Assembly (NCBI GenBank): GCA_963514095.1
Contig: OY741280.1
Span: 23,850,341 to 23,914,340, forward strand
DNA length: 64,000 bases
Reading direction: 5' to 3'
Source of the DNA: Eutrigla gurnardus
Taxonomy: Eukaryota; Chordata; Actinopteri; Perciformes; Triglidae
The notes under the pieces are model-generated. The model saw only the letters and a program-made list of their open reading frames with translations. It was not told where the DNA came from and did no database searches. The translations under genes were made by a program, and so were the position numbers. Numbering within the stretch: position 1 is the first letter of the stretch; every line of letters begins with the position of its first letter. Below are positions 45,452 to 57,039 of the stretch, piece by piece.

Positions 45452-46189
45452 CTGCAGGAAAACACACACACAGAGACGTTTCAGTAAAACAGCTGAACAA
45501 TCAGTCAACTGTACGTACTCTAGTTTTCCTGCCATCATTCAGTGTTACAGTCCCTGTGCACAGTTACCAAACAGGAAGAACGACAGACGGACACAAACTG
45601 TAAAAATACAATGAACCAGCTGTTATGAGGTCATCCGTAGTCACATGACAATTTTCATAGAAACTGCATACCAGTCAGTCTGAACACCCAGCAACAGATC
45701 CACGGAGAATGAAACCAATCTGGTTCCCTCTAGTGATGTCACGATACCAAAACTGTGACTTTCATATGATACTCGGCCTAAATGTCTCGATACACTCATG
45801 GAAACGATACCATGGTAGAAATCTAGGATGTCAGAACATGGAGTTTCATATAAGTTATTGTATTTATTAAGGATGAAAAAATATAGTGGACTCCCACAAT
45901 GCATTGTTAAAGTAGCATACAACCAATGGCTGAAAAGCTGATAATGTCTACAACTCACACAGCTTTTACCCGGAAAGTTGCTGCAGAGCAAAACAAAGCC
46001 AGTTGTTGTCAGCTGTAGCATGTTAGTCGGATTAGGCCGGTTAGTCGAACGCAATGGACGTCGATTTGACTTCAAACGGTATGCCGACACTGTTCAAGTG
46101 AAGAACATGAATACTCTGTATGTTATATCATGTTGAAACACTTGACGTCATGTAGACGCTGAGAAACCCGGATGTGTTGATGAACGAAC
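45452..46189 (-). other. Intron 1 of gene D'
   Basis: Duplicate of 22312-23049; includes the hAT-like relic at about 45,731. Nothing else seen. Confidence 0.5.
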
Positions 46190-46290
46190 CTGCTCTGTGA
46201 ATCCGGACTTCCGGGAGGAAAACAGCGTCTAAGAGTCTCCGCTGTCGCTCGTTCTCCTCTTTAGAACGAGAAAGTTCCTCCTCGTACTCT
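46190..46290 (-). pseudogene. Gene D' exon 1 remnant
   Basis: Identical truncation point as in D (joined at 46291 to the gene E' 3' flank), so the deletion came before the 23-kb duplication. Donor intact. Confidence 0.85.
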
Positions 46291-46456
46291 AGGTAGAAAA
46301 AAAAGAAAACAGTGAAAAATACTGTCCAAACGATGTTTTTCGGAATACAGGCTGGTTCAGCCAGGCAACTAACCAGAATGTGTATTGATACTTATAGAAA
46401 GGACAAGGACAGTCTGGTTCTCTGCAGGGTCCAAGTGGCACGGCACTAACCTGGCT

Positions 46457-47034
46457 TCACTGCTTGTTTGTTTTATCATCAGTGAGCAGACTATGTCTTA
46501 AATTAAAGTTTTTTTTTGTAGTTTTCCTACACTTAGAGCATCTAAATGGTTTCTCACCAGGACTACACCTCAACACACTGACTTCATCATTCTTCAAAGC
46601 CTTTAGACCTGACTGAGTTTCTCTGGTCTCCTGCCAATCAGCACTGTCATCAGTCTCAGGATCAGAAGAGTCTCCAGTCTTGTCTTCAGAATCTGGTTGT
46701 AAATATGAGTTCCTGGCTGGTTCTGGTCCTCCACAGTCCTCTTCATCAGCTTCTGTTTCCATGTGTTCAGTTGAGCTGCAGGCAGCAGGTGAAGGCAGCC
46801 CTGAGGACTGAGGCTTCTCTTCATCTTCTTCACTCTTTACAGGGACAAGAGGCAATGGGAACTTGATATCAACCTCCTCCAGCCCTCGAAGCTGCTGTCC
46901 CTCCTGACTGGTCCGGACTTCCTCCAGTTCCTCTTTAATGTGTGGGGGTTCAGGGTCCTCCTGGTCCAGACTGGAGCTCCAGTCCTGCTGCTCAATAGGA
47001 ACCTCTTCTTTGCTCACCAACAGCTGCTGGACGT
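46457..47034 (-). CDS. Gene E', exon 2: finger-less
   Basis: Duplicate of E exon 2 with the same in-frame loss of the finger array (CSKCRKTTKKNFNLRHS). I see two base differences in 578: one makes SSSLDQ where E has SSILDQ, the other makes HLLPAAQ in a shadow frame and is silent here. With exon 1 (53724-53955) 269 residues. That both duplicates remain open is a mild sign of use, but the duplication is young and neutrality would give the same result. Confidence 0.8.
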
Positions 47035-48297
47035 CTGCAGGAAAACACACACAGAGACGTTTCAGTAAAACAGCTGAACAATCAGTCAACTGTACGTTTC
47101 CCGCCATCATTCAGTGTTACAGTGTTGACTTCCGGCTTTCCTACAGTGCAGTCACTTTTCCTCAAGATTACCATAAACTTCTACAGAAGATTTTACTGCT
47201 GGAAACAAAAATGAATCGGTTTGAAGTAAATGTAGAAATGAATGGACTTTGTGGGAACAACACCACTCTAGCACTGACTCAAAACAGTGGACAGGAACAT
47301 GCTAGAACCCAGCTAAGTAGCAATAATGAAGCTATGAAGAAACGGGAGGATCCTGTACACGGTAATAAATCTACCAGCGATAATCCTCCCTGGAACACAC
47401 TTGGTGCGAAGCCAAAGAGAAGACCATCTCCCTGTGACATGGGAGAACGGATAACTGGCAGGACCCAGCGCCCCGATATCTGTGATCTGACCGGCTGGCC
47501 TGCGTTACCATCTCCATCCAGGCACAGCGCCTCCTCAACCCCACTGCCTCGTAGGACACAGCAGCGGACAGCTGGGAAGAGGAGAGCTACCACGAAACCT
47601 CCCCAGCAAACAACTGTTCAACTAAAGAACAGGTTTTCTCCACTGCTGCAGGACCATGGATCCCCCTCTGACTGCCTGGATAACCCCCCCACCACCACGC
47701 AGCAGGGTAAGACCTGCTAACTTAAAGCCACAGAGAAAGCCAATGACAGGGCCTGAAAATCTGATTGTGGGTGACTTTTCTGTTAAAGATATGAAAAGCA
47801 GTAATAACATCAAAGTACTCTGCTTTCCGAAGGATACGGTGTCTGATTTGGAAAAAAGAATCCTGGAAATTGTGGCTGCACACCCAACTGTGAAAAATAT
47901 CATTCTGCACATTGGATTTAATGACATTGAAAAACAACAATCAAGAGAGTTGAGAGAGGACTTCAACAAACTCTTTGAAACAGTCAGCTCTGTGAATGCT
48001 GAGGTTTTCATCAGTGGCCCTCTGCGAGAGGAGCGGAGACATTCAGTAGACTGTTCTGGCTCAACAAATGGCTCTCAACTGCATCTCTTGCTCGCCCAAT
48101 GCATTTTATTGACAATTTCCGCTTTTTCTGGGACCGCAGGCATCTTATTAAGACAAACGGACTTTGCCTAAATAAGCTAGGGGCAAAGCTATTCATCACC
48201 AACATGTCTTACTGCCTGCGTCATCCATCTGTCGCCAAGGACAAGAGACGAGAGGAACCAACAAAGAGGGAAGACGAAACACAGATTATCAGAAACG

Positions 48298-49035
48298 TTG
48301 CAACTAAGTCACCAAAACCCAGGACCCCCTCTTCAAAGACTAAGTCACCAAAACCCAGCACCCCAACTTCCAAGACTGCAACTAAGTCACCAAAACCCAG
48401 GACCCCCTCTTCCAAGACCGCAACTAAGTCACCAAAACCCAGGACCCCCTCTTCCAAGACTGCAACTAAGTCACCAAAACCCAGGACCCCCTCTTCCAAG
48501 ACTGCAACTAAGTCACCAAAACCCAGGACCCCCTCTTCCAAGACTGCAACTAAGTCACCAAAACCCTGGACCCCCTCTTCCAAGACTGCAACTAAGTCAC
48601 CAAAACCCAGGACCCCCTCTTCCAAGACTGCAACTAAGTAACCAAAACCCAGGACCCCCTCTTCCAAGACTGCAACTAAGTCACCAAAACCCTGGACCCC
48701 CTCTTCCAAGACTGCAACTAAGTCACCAAAACCCAGGACCCCCTCTTCCAAGACTGCAACTAAGTCACCAAAACCCAGGACCCCCTCTTCCAAGACTGCA
48801 ACTAAGTCACCAAAACCCTGGACCCCCTCTTCCAAGACTGCAACTAAGTCACCAAAACCCAGGACCCCCTCTTCCAAGACTGCAACTAAGTAACCAAAAC
48901 CCAGGACCCCCTCTTCCAAGACTGCAACTAAGTCACCAAAACCCTGGACCCCCTCTTCCAAGACTGCAACTAAGTCACCAAAACCCTGGACCCCCTCTTC
49001 CAAGACTGCAACTAAGTCACCAAAACCCAGGCGAT
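48298..49035. repeat. 42-bp minisatellite in L2, 18 units, with higher-order repeat
   Basis: Seven more units than in copy 1. The stop-bearing variant TAACC occurs twice (48637 and 48889), 252 bp or six units apart, which suggests that a six-unit block was duplicated. Confidence 0.95.
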
Positions 49036-50232
49036 CTCCCCCTCAGTGTCAACATCCACCTCCAGCAGTTCATCCCAGCTGTGACGCTGCTCACTCCCCC
49101 CCCCCCCCCCCCCCCTTATGGCCACCCCCTGACAGCAGCCCTGAATATTACTGAGACAGAAAAGGGTTCAGCAGTAGACCACATTATCAGCTGGACCCAA
49201 GGTCGCCTACATCAAAACATGGCACCTTCTGCATTCCTGTTGTGACTACTAAGAGAGTAAACATTGGGAAACTTGAACACACAGCTAACCTAAACAATCT
49301 CATTCCTGTTCTCTCAAAATCAAAGTCAACCTCAAAGCCTGTCAATAACACCATCAGGATGGGTCTGCTAAATGTTAGGTCTCTTAATAACAAATCATTT
49401 TTAGTCAATGATTTTATTACCACTTCTAAACTTGATTTTATGTTTTTATCTGAAACATGGCTAGAACAAAATAACAGTGCAAGCATTCTGATGGAGACAG
49501 CACCCCCCAACTATAATTTTATTGATGTTTGTAGATCTGGGAAAAGAGGTGGAGGGGTTGCTGCTATATTTAAAAATTAATTTCAGGGAAACAGCTCTCC
49601 TAGAGTTCTCCTGTTAATTATTTACAGGCCACCTAAATATTCATCACATTTTTTCGATGATTTTACTGAATTTTTGTCTAGCATCTTCACTGATTTCGAC
49701 TGCCTAGTTATAACCGGTGACTTTAATTTTCATATTGATGATTTGAATGACAAGGGTGCAAAAGAACTTTTTAATATTCTAGACACATTTGACCTTTCTC
49801 AACATGTGAAAGAGGCTACTCATTGTACGGGACACACCCTGGACCTGATTATCACAAAAGGTCTCCATGTTTCTGATGTTTTTGTGACTGATCTTCATTG
49901 TCTGATCACTTCTGTGTTTTCTTTAATATTGCTTTCATTCCTGACACACAAACAGAATCAAATAAGGTCAAAAAGCGGTACATCAATGAACATGCCAATG
50001 TACTCTTTAAAAATGCCATCTCCTCGTTACCACCTCTAAACCCATGTCATGCTGATGATCTTGTAAACATCTTTAATTCCAAAATTCTGAATGTCATAGA
50101 TGTCATTGCACCTGCTATGGTTAAAACAGTTTCTGGTAAGCAAAAGGCACCCTGGAGAAAAGCTGCTGTTGTGACAGCCCAGAGAAGAGAGTGCAGGAAG
50201 GCTGAACGAATCCGGGGGAGTACTAAACTTCA

Positions 50233-51129
50233 CAGTGTTTCCCCTACCATTGTACAGGCCTGGCGGCGCGCCAGGCCAAGGAGACCTGCCGCCAGGCCAA
50301 AAAAAAAATCAATATACCAAAAATAAGCCACCTATCAATTCATTCATAAATCAATAATCATTTACATTAGGAGCGCCTCCGCGCAGCACAGCAGACTTGC
50401 TCCGCAAGACGCGCGGCCGCAACAATCCTCGCCGCGCGCTCCCGCTACTTTTTTCTTTGTGTACTTTACGCGCTTGATGTTGTTCTGATGCCGTTCCGCC
50501 TCGTTAAACCACCACGATGTCGCTTTCTACTTTGAAAACACGGAACGTTGACACTGTATTTTGATAAGCTGTTGCACTCTTCAGACTCATGGTGTGAGCG
50601 GAACCGGTCCATAGGGTCCTTAAAAACAACATCACGCCATGTGTGTGTAGTATTAGGACGTGATGACGTATGTACAACCGGCCAAAGCCCGTTTGCCCCC
50701 CCTCCCCGGGGGGGAGGATTGTTTTTGATAAGATGTGGAACTTTGAGTTAACTGCTGTTGAGTAAACCTATAACTTATATTTTACTTGATAAAATAAGAC
50801 AATATATGCACTCATATGTCGTTGTAGTGTTTTACAGTATCTGTAGCTATTAATGTGATGCTCATCATTTTCCAGCCATATTTTTCTGGACCCTGATCAT
50901 TTCCATCAACCAGCACCTTAATAAGTCACTCTCTCCTTGTGATCTTGAATACACTCTGGTTGAACAAAAATGTTGAATGCAAATATAATAATTGCAGAAT
51001 TGCAAACTGCTTGTTGTGCCACCTGACTTAATCCAACTGCACCAATACACCATCCCACACGTCTCGTCTGTTTAGGTTTTTTTTCGGTGGGTACCACCGG
51101 GCCTGAAAAAAATTCTAGGGGAAACACTG
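50233..51129. mobile_element. TIR element in L2, copy 2
   Basis: Same insertion as 26792-27689, with CTTCA on both sides (50228-50232 and 51130-51134). Termini CAGTGTTTCCCCTA. Confidence 0.7.
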
Positions 51130-53161
51130 CTTCATATTCACCATGACATCTATAAAGAGAGCCTCCGGGCCTACAATTTAGTCTTCAAAAGTGCGAGAGA
51201 AACATACTTCTCCAATATCATAAACAACAACACTAATAAGGCGAAAACCCTATTTGCAACTGTTGACAGACTGACCAACCCCCCCAACACAAATACCAGC
51301 TAAACTCCATTCCACGCAGACATGCAATGAGTTTGCATTCTTTTATACTAATAAAATTGAAGGCATCAGACGCGCCATCAATATCTCAAACAAAAAAGTT
51401 GGATCACCACCCTGTTCAGGCAAAAGTAACACAGCAATGACGGCAAGCTTTAATGCCATAGACTGTAAAACTCTAGTGGAAACGGTGACAAATCTAAAAT
51501 CATCCACCTGCTGCCTTGATGCTTTACCTACCAACTTTTTTAAGAATGTTTTTGACTGCCTATCAATAGACGTATTGCAAACAGTTAATAACTCCATTCA
51601 ATCAGGCAATTTCCCAAAGGCCTTTAAAACTGCAGTCATTAAACCTCTTCTTAAAAAAGCGGAGCCTAGATGCCTCTATTATCAACAACTACAGACCAAT
51701 TTCCAATCTACCCTTCATAAGTAAAATAATTGAGAAAGTTGTCCTCCAACAACGAAATCACTTCCTGGCTTCAATTGGCTGCCACAACAACTTCCAGTCA
51801 GGATTTCGACCTTTTCATAGCACCGAGACGGCCCTTATTAAAGTTGTAAATGACATCCGTCTTAACACAGACTCTGGCAAAACTTCAATATTAATGCTAT
51901 TAGACCTCAGTGCTGCATTTGACACTGTCGACCACTCAATACTCCTGGACAGGTTGGAAAACTGGGTGGGGCTCTCAGGCACAGTCTTAAACTGGTTCAA
52001 GTCATATCTACAAGATAGGAACTATTTTGTTTCCATTGGCAACTTTGTATCAGAACCTACCAATGTAACGTGTGGAGTCCCCCAAGGTTCAATCTTGGGG
52101 CCAACTTTATTCAACATCTACATGCTCCCACTAGGACAAATCATGCAAAATAATAACATTGACCACCATTGCTATGCCGATGACACCCAAATCTATGTAG
52201 CACTATCACCAAACGACTATCGCCCCATAGATCTTCTGTGCCAGTGCATTGAGCAAGTCAAAGACTGGATGTGCCAAAACTTCAACTACAACTAAATAAG
52301 GACAAAACTGAGATAATTGTTTTTGGTGCTAAAAAAGAAAGGTTTAAAGTAATTCAACACCTTCACTCTCTGTCCCTGAAAACCTCAAACAAAGCCAGAA
52401 ATCTTGGGGTTATTATGGATTCTGATTTACATTTCGACAGTCACGTCAAATCAGTAACAAAATCAGCCTACTATCACCTAAAAAATGTAGCAAGACTTAG
52501 AGGGCTCATGTCAGCTCAAGACATAGAAAAACTTGTACATGCCTTTATTACTAGTAGGCTAGACTACTGTAATGGTCTCCTTGCAGGTCTTCCAAAAAAA
52601 ACTACAAAGACCAAAAAATGTGAGCACATTACACCAATTCTTAAATCCTTACATTGGCTCCCTGTATGTCAGAGGATTGATTTCAAAATCCTCCTGCTCA
52701 CATATAAATCACTACATGGTCTAGGACCGAAGTATATCACTGATATGCTCCCACTACATAAGACTTCTAGACCACTAAGATCTTCTGAGACCAATCTGTT
52801 AGTGATTCCCAGAGTAAACAACAATCACGGGAGAGCATCATTCAGTCACTATGCAACAAATGGCTGGAATAAACTTCCTGAAGATGTAAGACTTGCCCCA
52901 ACTCTGACCACTTTTAAAACTAGACTGAAAACGTTTATGTTCACCATAGCTTTCTGCTAAATCCTTTAATGTCTGCACTGTTTTTAATTATTGCAAATAT
53001 GTTTTATTCTCCTTTTCTTTCTGTAATGCATTTTTAATTTTGCCTTTATTTTCTTTTAAATCTTCTATTTTTTTTCTCACTTTGTTTTATGATGTGAAGC
53101 ACTTTGAGTCTGCCTTGTGTATGAAATGTGCTATACAAATAAAGTTGCCTTGCCTTACAGT

Positions 53162-53723
53162 TCCTGTGTACAGTTACCAAACAGGAAGAACGACAGACGG
53201 ACACAAACTGTAAAAATACAATGAACCAGCTGTTATGAGGTCATCCGTAGTCACATGACAATTTTCATAGAAACTGCATACCAGTCAGTCTGAACACCCA
53301 GCAACAGATCCACGGAGGATGAAACCAATCTGGTTCCCTCTAGTGATGTCACGATACCAAAACTGTGACTTTCATATGATACTCGGCCTAAATGTCTCGA
53401 TACACTCATGGAAACGATACCATGGTAGAAATCTAGGATGTCAGAACATGGAGTTTCATATAAGTTATTGTATTTATTAAGAATGAAAAAATATAGTGGA
53501 CTCCCACAATGCATTGTTGAAGTAAAACAAAGCCAGTTGTTGTCAGCTGTAGCATGTTAGTCGGATTAGGCCGGTTAGTCGAACGCAATGGACGTCGATT
53601 TGACTTCAAACGGTATGCCGACACTGTTCAAGTGAAGAACACGAATACTCTGTATGTTATATCATGTTGAAACACTTGACGTCATGTAGACGCTGAGAAA
53701 CACTGATGTGTTGATGAACGAAC
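53162..53723 (-). other. Intron 1 of gene E', donor-proximal part
   Basis: Duplicate of the same part of gene E. Near the exon it reads GAGAAACACTGATG where others have GAGAAACCCGGATG. Confidence 0.6.
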
Positions 53724-53955
53724 CTGCTCTGTGAATCCGGACTTCCGGGAGGAAAACAGCGTCTAAGAGTCTCCGCTGTCGCTCGTTCTCCTCTTTAGAA
53801 CGAGAAAGTTCCTCCTCGTACTCTGCTATCGTTCCTTCAAACAGCCCAAATATCTCTTCAGCAGCCGCAGCTAGTCGCTGCTCCACCAACGCTCTCAGCA
53901 TTTGGACTTTACTCATTTTCTCCACAAACTCCGTTAAACCGTCTCCAGCTAGCAT
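53724..53955 (-). CDS. Gene E', exon 1
   Basis: Intact 77-residue module, MLAGDGLTEF as in E; donor intact; promoter block with complete YY1-like and ETS-like motifs at about 54,148-54,186. One substitution beyond the donor only. Confidence 0.85.
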
Positions 53956-54147
53956 GCTAAGCTAACTAGCTTCCTATGCTACCTGGAGATGAGTCAGAGG
54001 TCAAACCTTCAGAATAAAAGGTGAAGAGTACAAAGTCCATCCAGACGGGTTTATCCAGACACACAGAGACTCTGATGGATCAGTACTGGTGAAGCTAACA
54101 GACACTTTCTCAACACCACGAAGACGCGCTGCTGGTTCTAATAACGC

Positions 54148-54186
54148 CGGGCGCCATGTTGCTAAAAGACAAATACATCCGGGTCC
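54148..54186 (-). promoter_or_regulatory. Putative core promoter of gene E'
   Basis: Identical to the block upstream of gene E. Confidence 0.4.
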
Positions 54187-54201
54187 TCTGGAACTGGGAC
54201 G

Positions 54202-55518
54202 TGAACCTACAAAATAAAAGTCCTTAAATTGACCAATAGAACAAGAAATATTTTCAGTTACTTTCCATCTTTTCCCGGTGTACCAGATGTGGGGAGGGCA
54301 TGGAAATCGAGGACTCAAGGGATTGTTTTCAGCATTTATGCTCCTGCAGGAAACAAAATATAGCCACTTAATTTCATTCTGGTCTTTTTCTGCACCTCTC
54401 TCACTCAGCAATGCAATCTACACTGTGATTTCATCGTTTTTCTTTAATAAAAGATACATTCATTTCATAGTTCAGGAGGCGCTCAGCTCAACAATATTTA
54501 CAGGAAAACATGCAACTTTCAATTTATTGACTGATCTCCTTAAAACCATGAAATATAACATACAAAAGGAAACGCAGGGACACGTGGTTGAAAAGGTAAA
54601 ACGATGCATAGGTCTGACTGACTAAACAGAGACAACAAGTATTACACATCAGAAGTCAAATATATAAGATAAATCACATAAACCATCCAAAATATATCAT
54701 GAAACTATCAAGTATAAAAATATGTAGAAAAAGTAGAATGGCGTAATGATGTTTTTAGTAATATAGTTTGGTTCAGCCGCGTAACAAACCAGAATGTGTG
54801 TTGATACTTATAGAATGGGAAAAAAAGAACTTAAAATAAAAAGAATGCAAAGGAAAGTTGCATCAAAAGAAATACACTTTTGGATGGACAATCAAATTGT
54901 GGGAGTTATGTATAAGAGGAGAGTGAAGGTCTGTCAATAAAGCTTTGAACAAGTCCTTTCAATTTGGGGAAACACTGGCTCTGTTTTTTACTTCTTTGCC
55001 CAAATTAACCAATTGTTACAATAATAACAATGTTATACATCAATGGAAGAAAGTGCCAAATATCTTGACATTGACAAAGGCATCTGATATTACCATTCTC
55101 TCTGATCATTGTTGATCCCAGAGATCCTCATCTATCAGCACAAGCCTAAAGCCAAATACTCAAATAGTGTGACTACAACAAAATCCCCAAAATCAAGCTC
55201 AGTAGAAACGTGAATCACATGAATACATGTACAATAGCAAAGGTTAACAGTCCTGTGCTCTGCTCTGTCCTGTTATACTCCACTAATGTCCCGTTACCGT
55301 TTGGTTAACGCTCATGAAGAAGGAGTGTTACTTAGCTCCATGATTGTGGTGGATGAACCAGCACGGAATAGTTGTGGCTCAGAGTGTTAAATGCAGTCTT
55401 TTCTGTTCTGTGGTCCGATAGTGCAGATTGAGTGAAACTGGTCACTTCAGTCTTGTTCTCCTGCAGAGTCCAGTCAGCCTAGAGCTAACTTGGCTTCACT
55501 GCTCTAGTTGTTTTACCG
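54202..55518 (-). other. Gene F' 3' UTR / 3' flank
   Basis: Duplicate of 30760-32067; a few-base difference near 55,425 (extra AGTGCAG). No gene seen. Confidence 0.5.
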
Positions 55519-56699
55519 TCAGTGTAACTGAAAGGTTTGTCTCCTGTGTGAGTTCTTCATGTGTGTCTGTAAATTTGACCTCTGTGCAAAAGATTTATTA
55601 CAAACTGGGCAGCTGAAAGGTTTCTCTCCTGTATGAGTTCTCATGTGTGTCTGTAAATGTGCACTCTCTGCAAAAGACTTATTACAAACTGGACAGCTGA
55701 AAGGTTTCTCTCCTGTATGAGTTCTCATGTGTTTCTTTAAACCTTGATCAAATGTAAAAGATTTCTTACAAACTAGGCAGCTGAAAGGTTTGTCTCCTGT
55801 ATGAGTAACCATGTGTTTCTTTAAACCTTGATGGAGTATAAAAGATTTCTTACAAACTGGGCAGCTGAAAGGTTTGTCTCCTGTATGAATTTTAATGTGT
55901 CTCTGTAAGCTTTCACTAGCTAGAAAAGATTTCTTACAAACTGAGCAGCTGAAAGGTTTGTCTCCTGTATGAGTTCTCATGTGGATCTGTAAAGTTCCAC
56001 TCCGTGCAAACGATTTCTTACAAACTGAGCATCTAAAAGGTTTTTCTCCTGTGTGAGTTCTCATGTGTGTCTTTAAAATGTGATTCTCTATAAAAGATTT
56101 CTTACAAACTGAGCAGCTGAAAGGTTTGTCTCCTGTGTGCATTTTCATGTGTCTCTTTCGATGTTTAAAGGTTGTAAATGATTTCCTACACTCAGAGCAT
56201 CTAAATGGTTTCTCACCAGGACTACACCTCATCACACTGTCAGGGACTTCATCATTCTTCAAAGCCTTTAGACCTGACTGAGTTTCTCTGGTCTCCTGCC
56301 AATCAGCACTGTCATCAGTCTCAGGATCAGAAGAGTCTCCAGTCTTGTCTTCAGAAGCTGGTTGTAAATATGAGTTCATGGCTGGTTCTGGTCCTCCACG
56401 GTCCTCTTCATCAGCTTCTGTTTCCATGTGTTCAGTTGAGCTGCAGGCTGCAGGTGAAGGCAGCCCTGAGGACTGAGGCTTCTCTTCATCTTCTTCACTC
56501 TTTACAGGGACAAGAGGCAATGGGAACTTGATATCAGCCTCCTCCAGCCCTCGAAGCTGCTCTCCCTCCTGACTGGTCTGGACTTCCTCCAGATCCTCTT
56601 TAATGTGTGGGGGTTCAGGGTCCTCCTGGTTCAGACTGGAGCTCCAGTCCTGCTGCTCAATGGGAACCTCTTCTTTGCTCACCAACAGCTGCTGGACGT
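55519..56699 (-). CDS. Zinc-finger gene F', exon 2: acidic spacer and eight C2H2 fingers
   Basis: Duplicate of F with one finger fewer: the RGTT finger (8 in F) is missing, an exact 84-bp difference between repeated TTTATTACAAACTGGGCAG stretches. Fingers 1-7 and the last are otherwise the same, with CPVC and FSCP in the last finger where F has FICP, which fits recombination between the two neighbouring fingers. With exon 1 (59680-59911) about 470 residues. Frame intact. It would contact a site about 3 bp shorter or differently phased than F, by the one-finger-three-bases rule for this family. Confidence 0.88.
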
Positions 56700-57039
56700 C
56701 TGCAGGAAAACACACACAGAGACGTTTCAGTAAAACAGCTGAACAATCAGTCAACTGTACATACTCTGGTTTTCCTGCCATCATTCAGTGTTACAGTCCC
56801 TGTGTACATCTACCAAACAGGAAGAACGACAGACGGACACAAACTGTAAAAATACAATGAACCAGCTGTTATGAGGTCATCCGTAGTCACATGACAATAT
56901 TCATAGAAACTGCATACCAGTCAGTCTGAACACCCAGCAACAGATCCACGGAGGATGAAACCAATCTGGTTCCCTCTAGTGATGTCACGATACCAAAACT
57001 GTGACTTTCATATGATACTCGGCCTAAATGTCTCGATAC

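Larger units (their letters stand above)
47124..53154 (+). mobile_element. L2-clade LINE in intron 1 of gene E', copy 2
   Basis: Same TTACAGT flanks (47117-47123 and 53155-53161). ORF1 starts at 47211 and here is open past the copy 1 stop (CAG kept), but an extra C near 47,690 shifts it. Endonuclease 49242-50227, with the GDFNFHIDD block longer in frame than in copy 1. RT 51135-52960 with YADD. It has an extra base near 51,652, while the copy 1 loss near 28,590 is absent. So the two copies have picked up different lesions since they separated. Confidence 0.9.
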
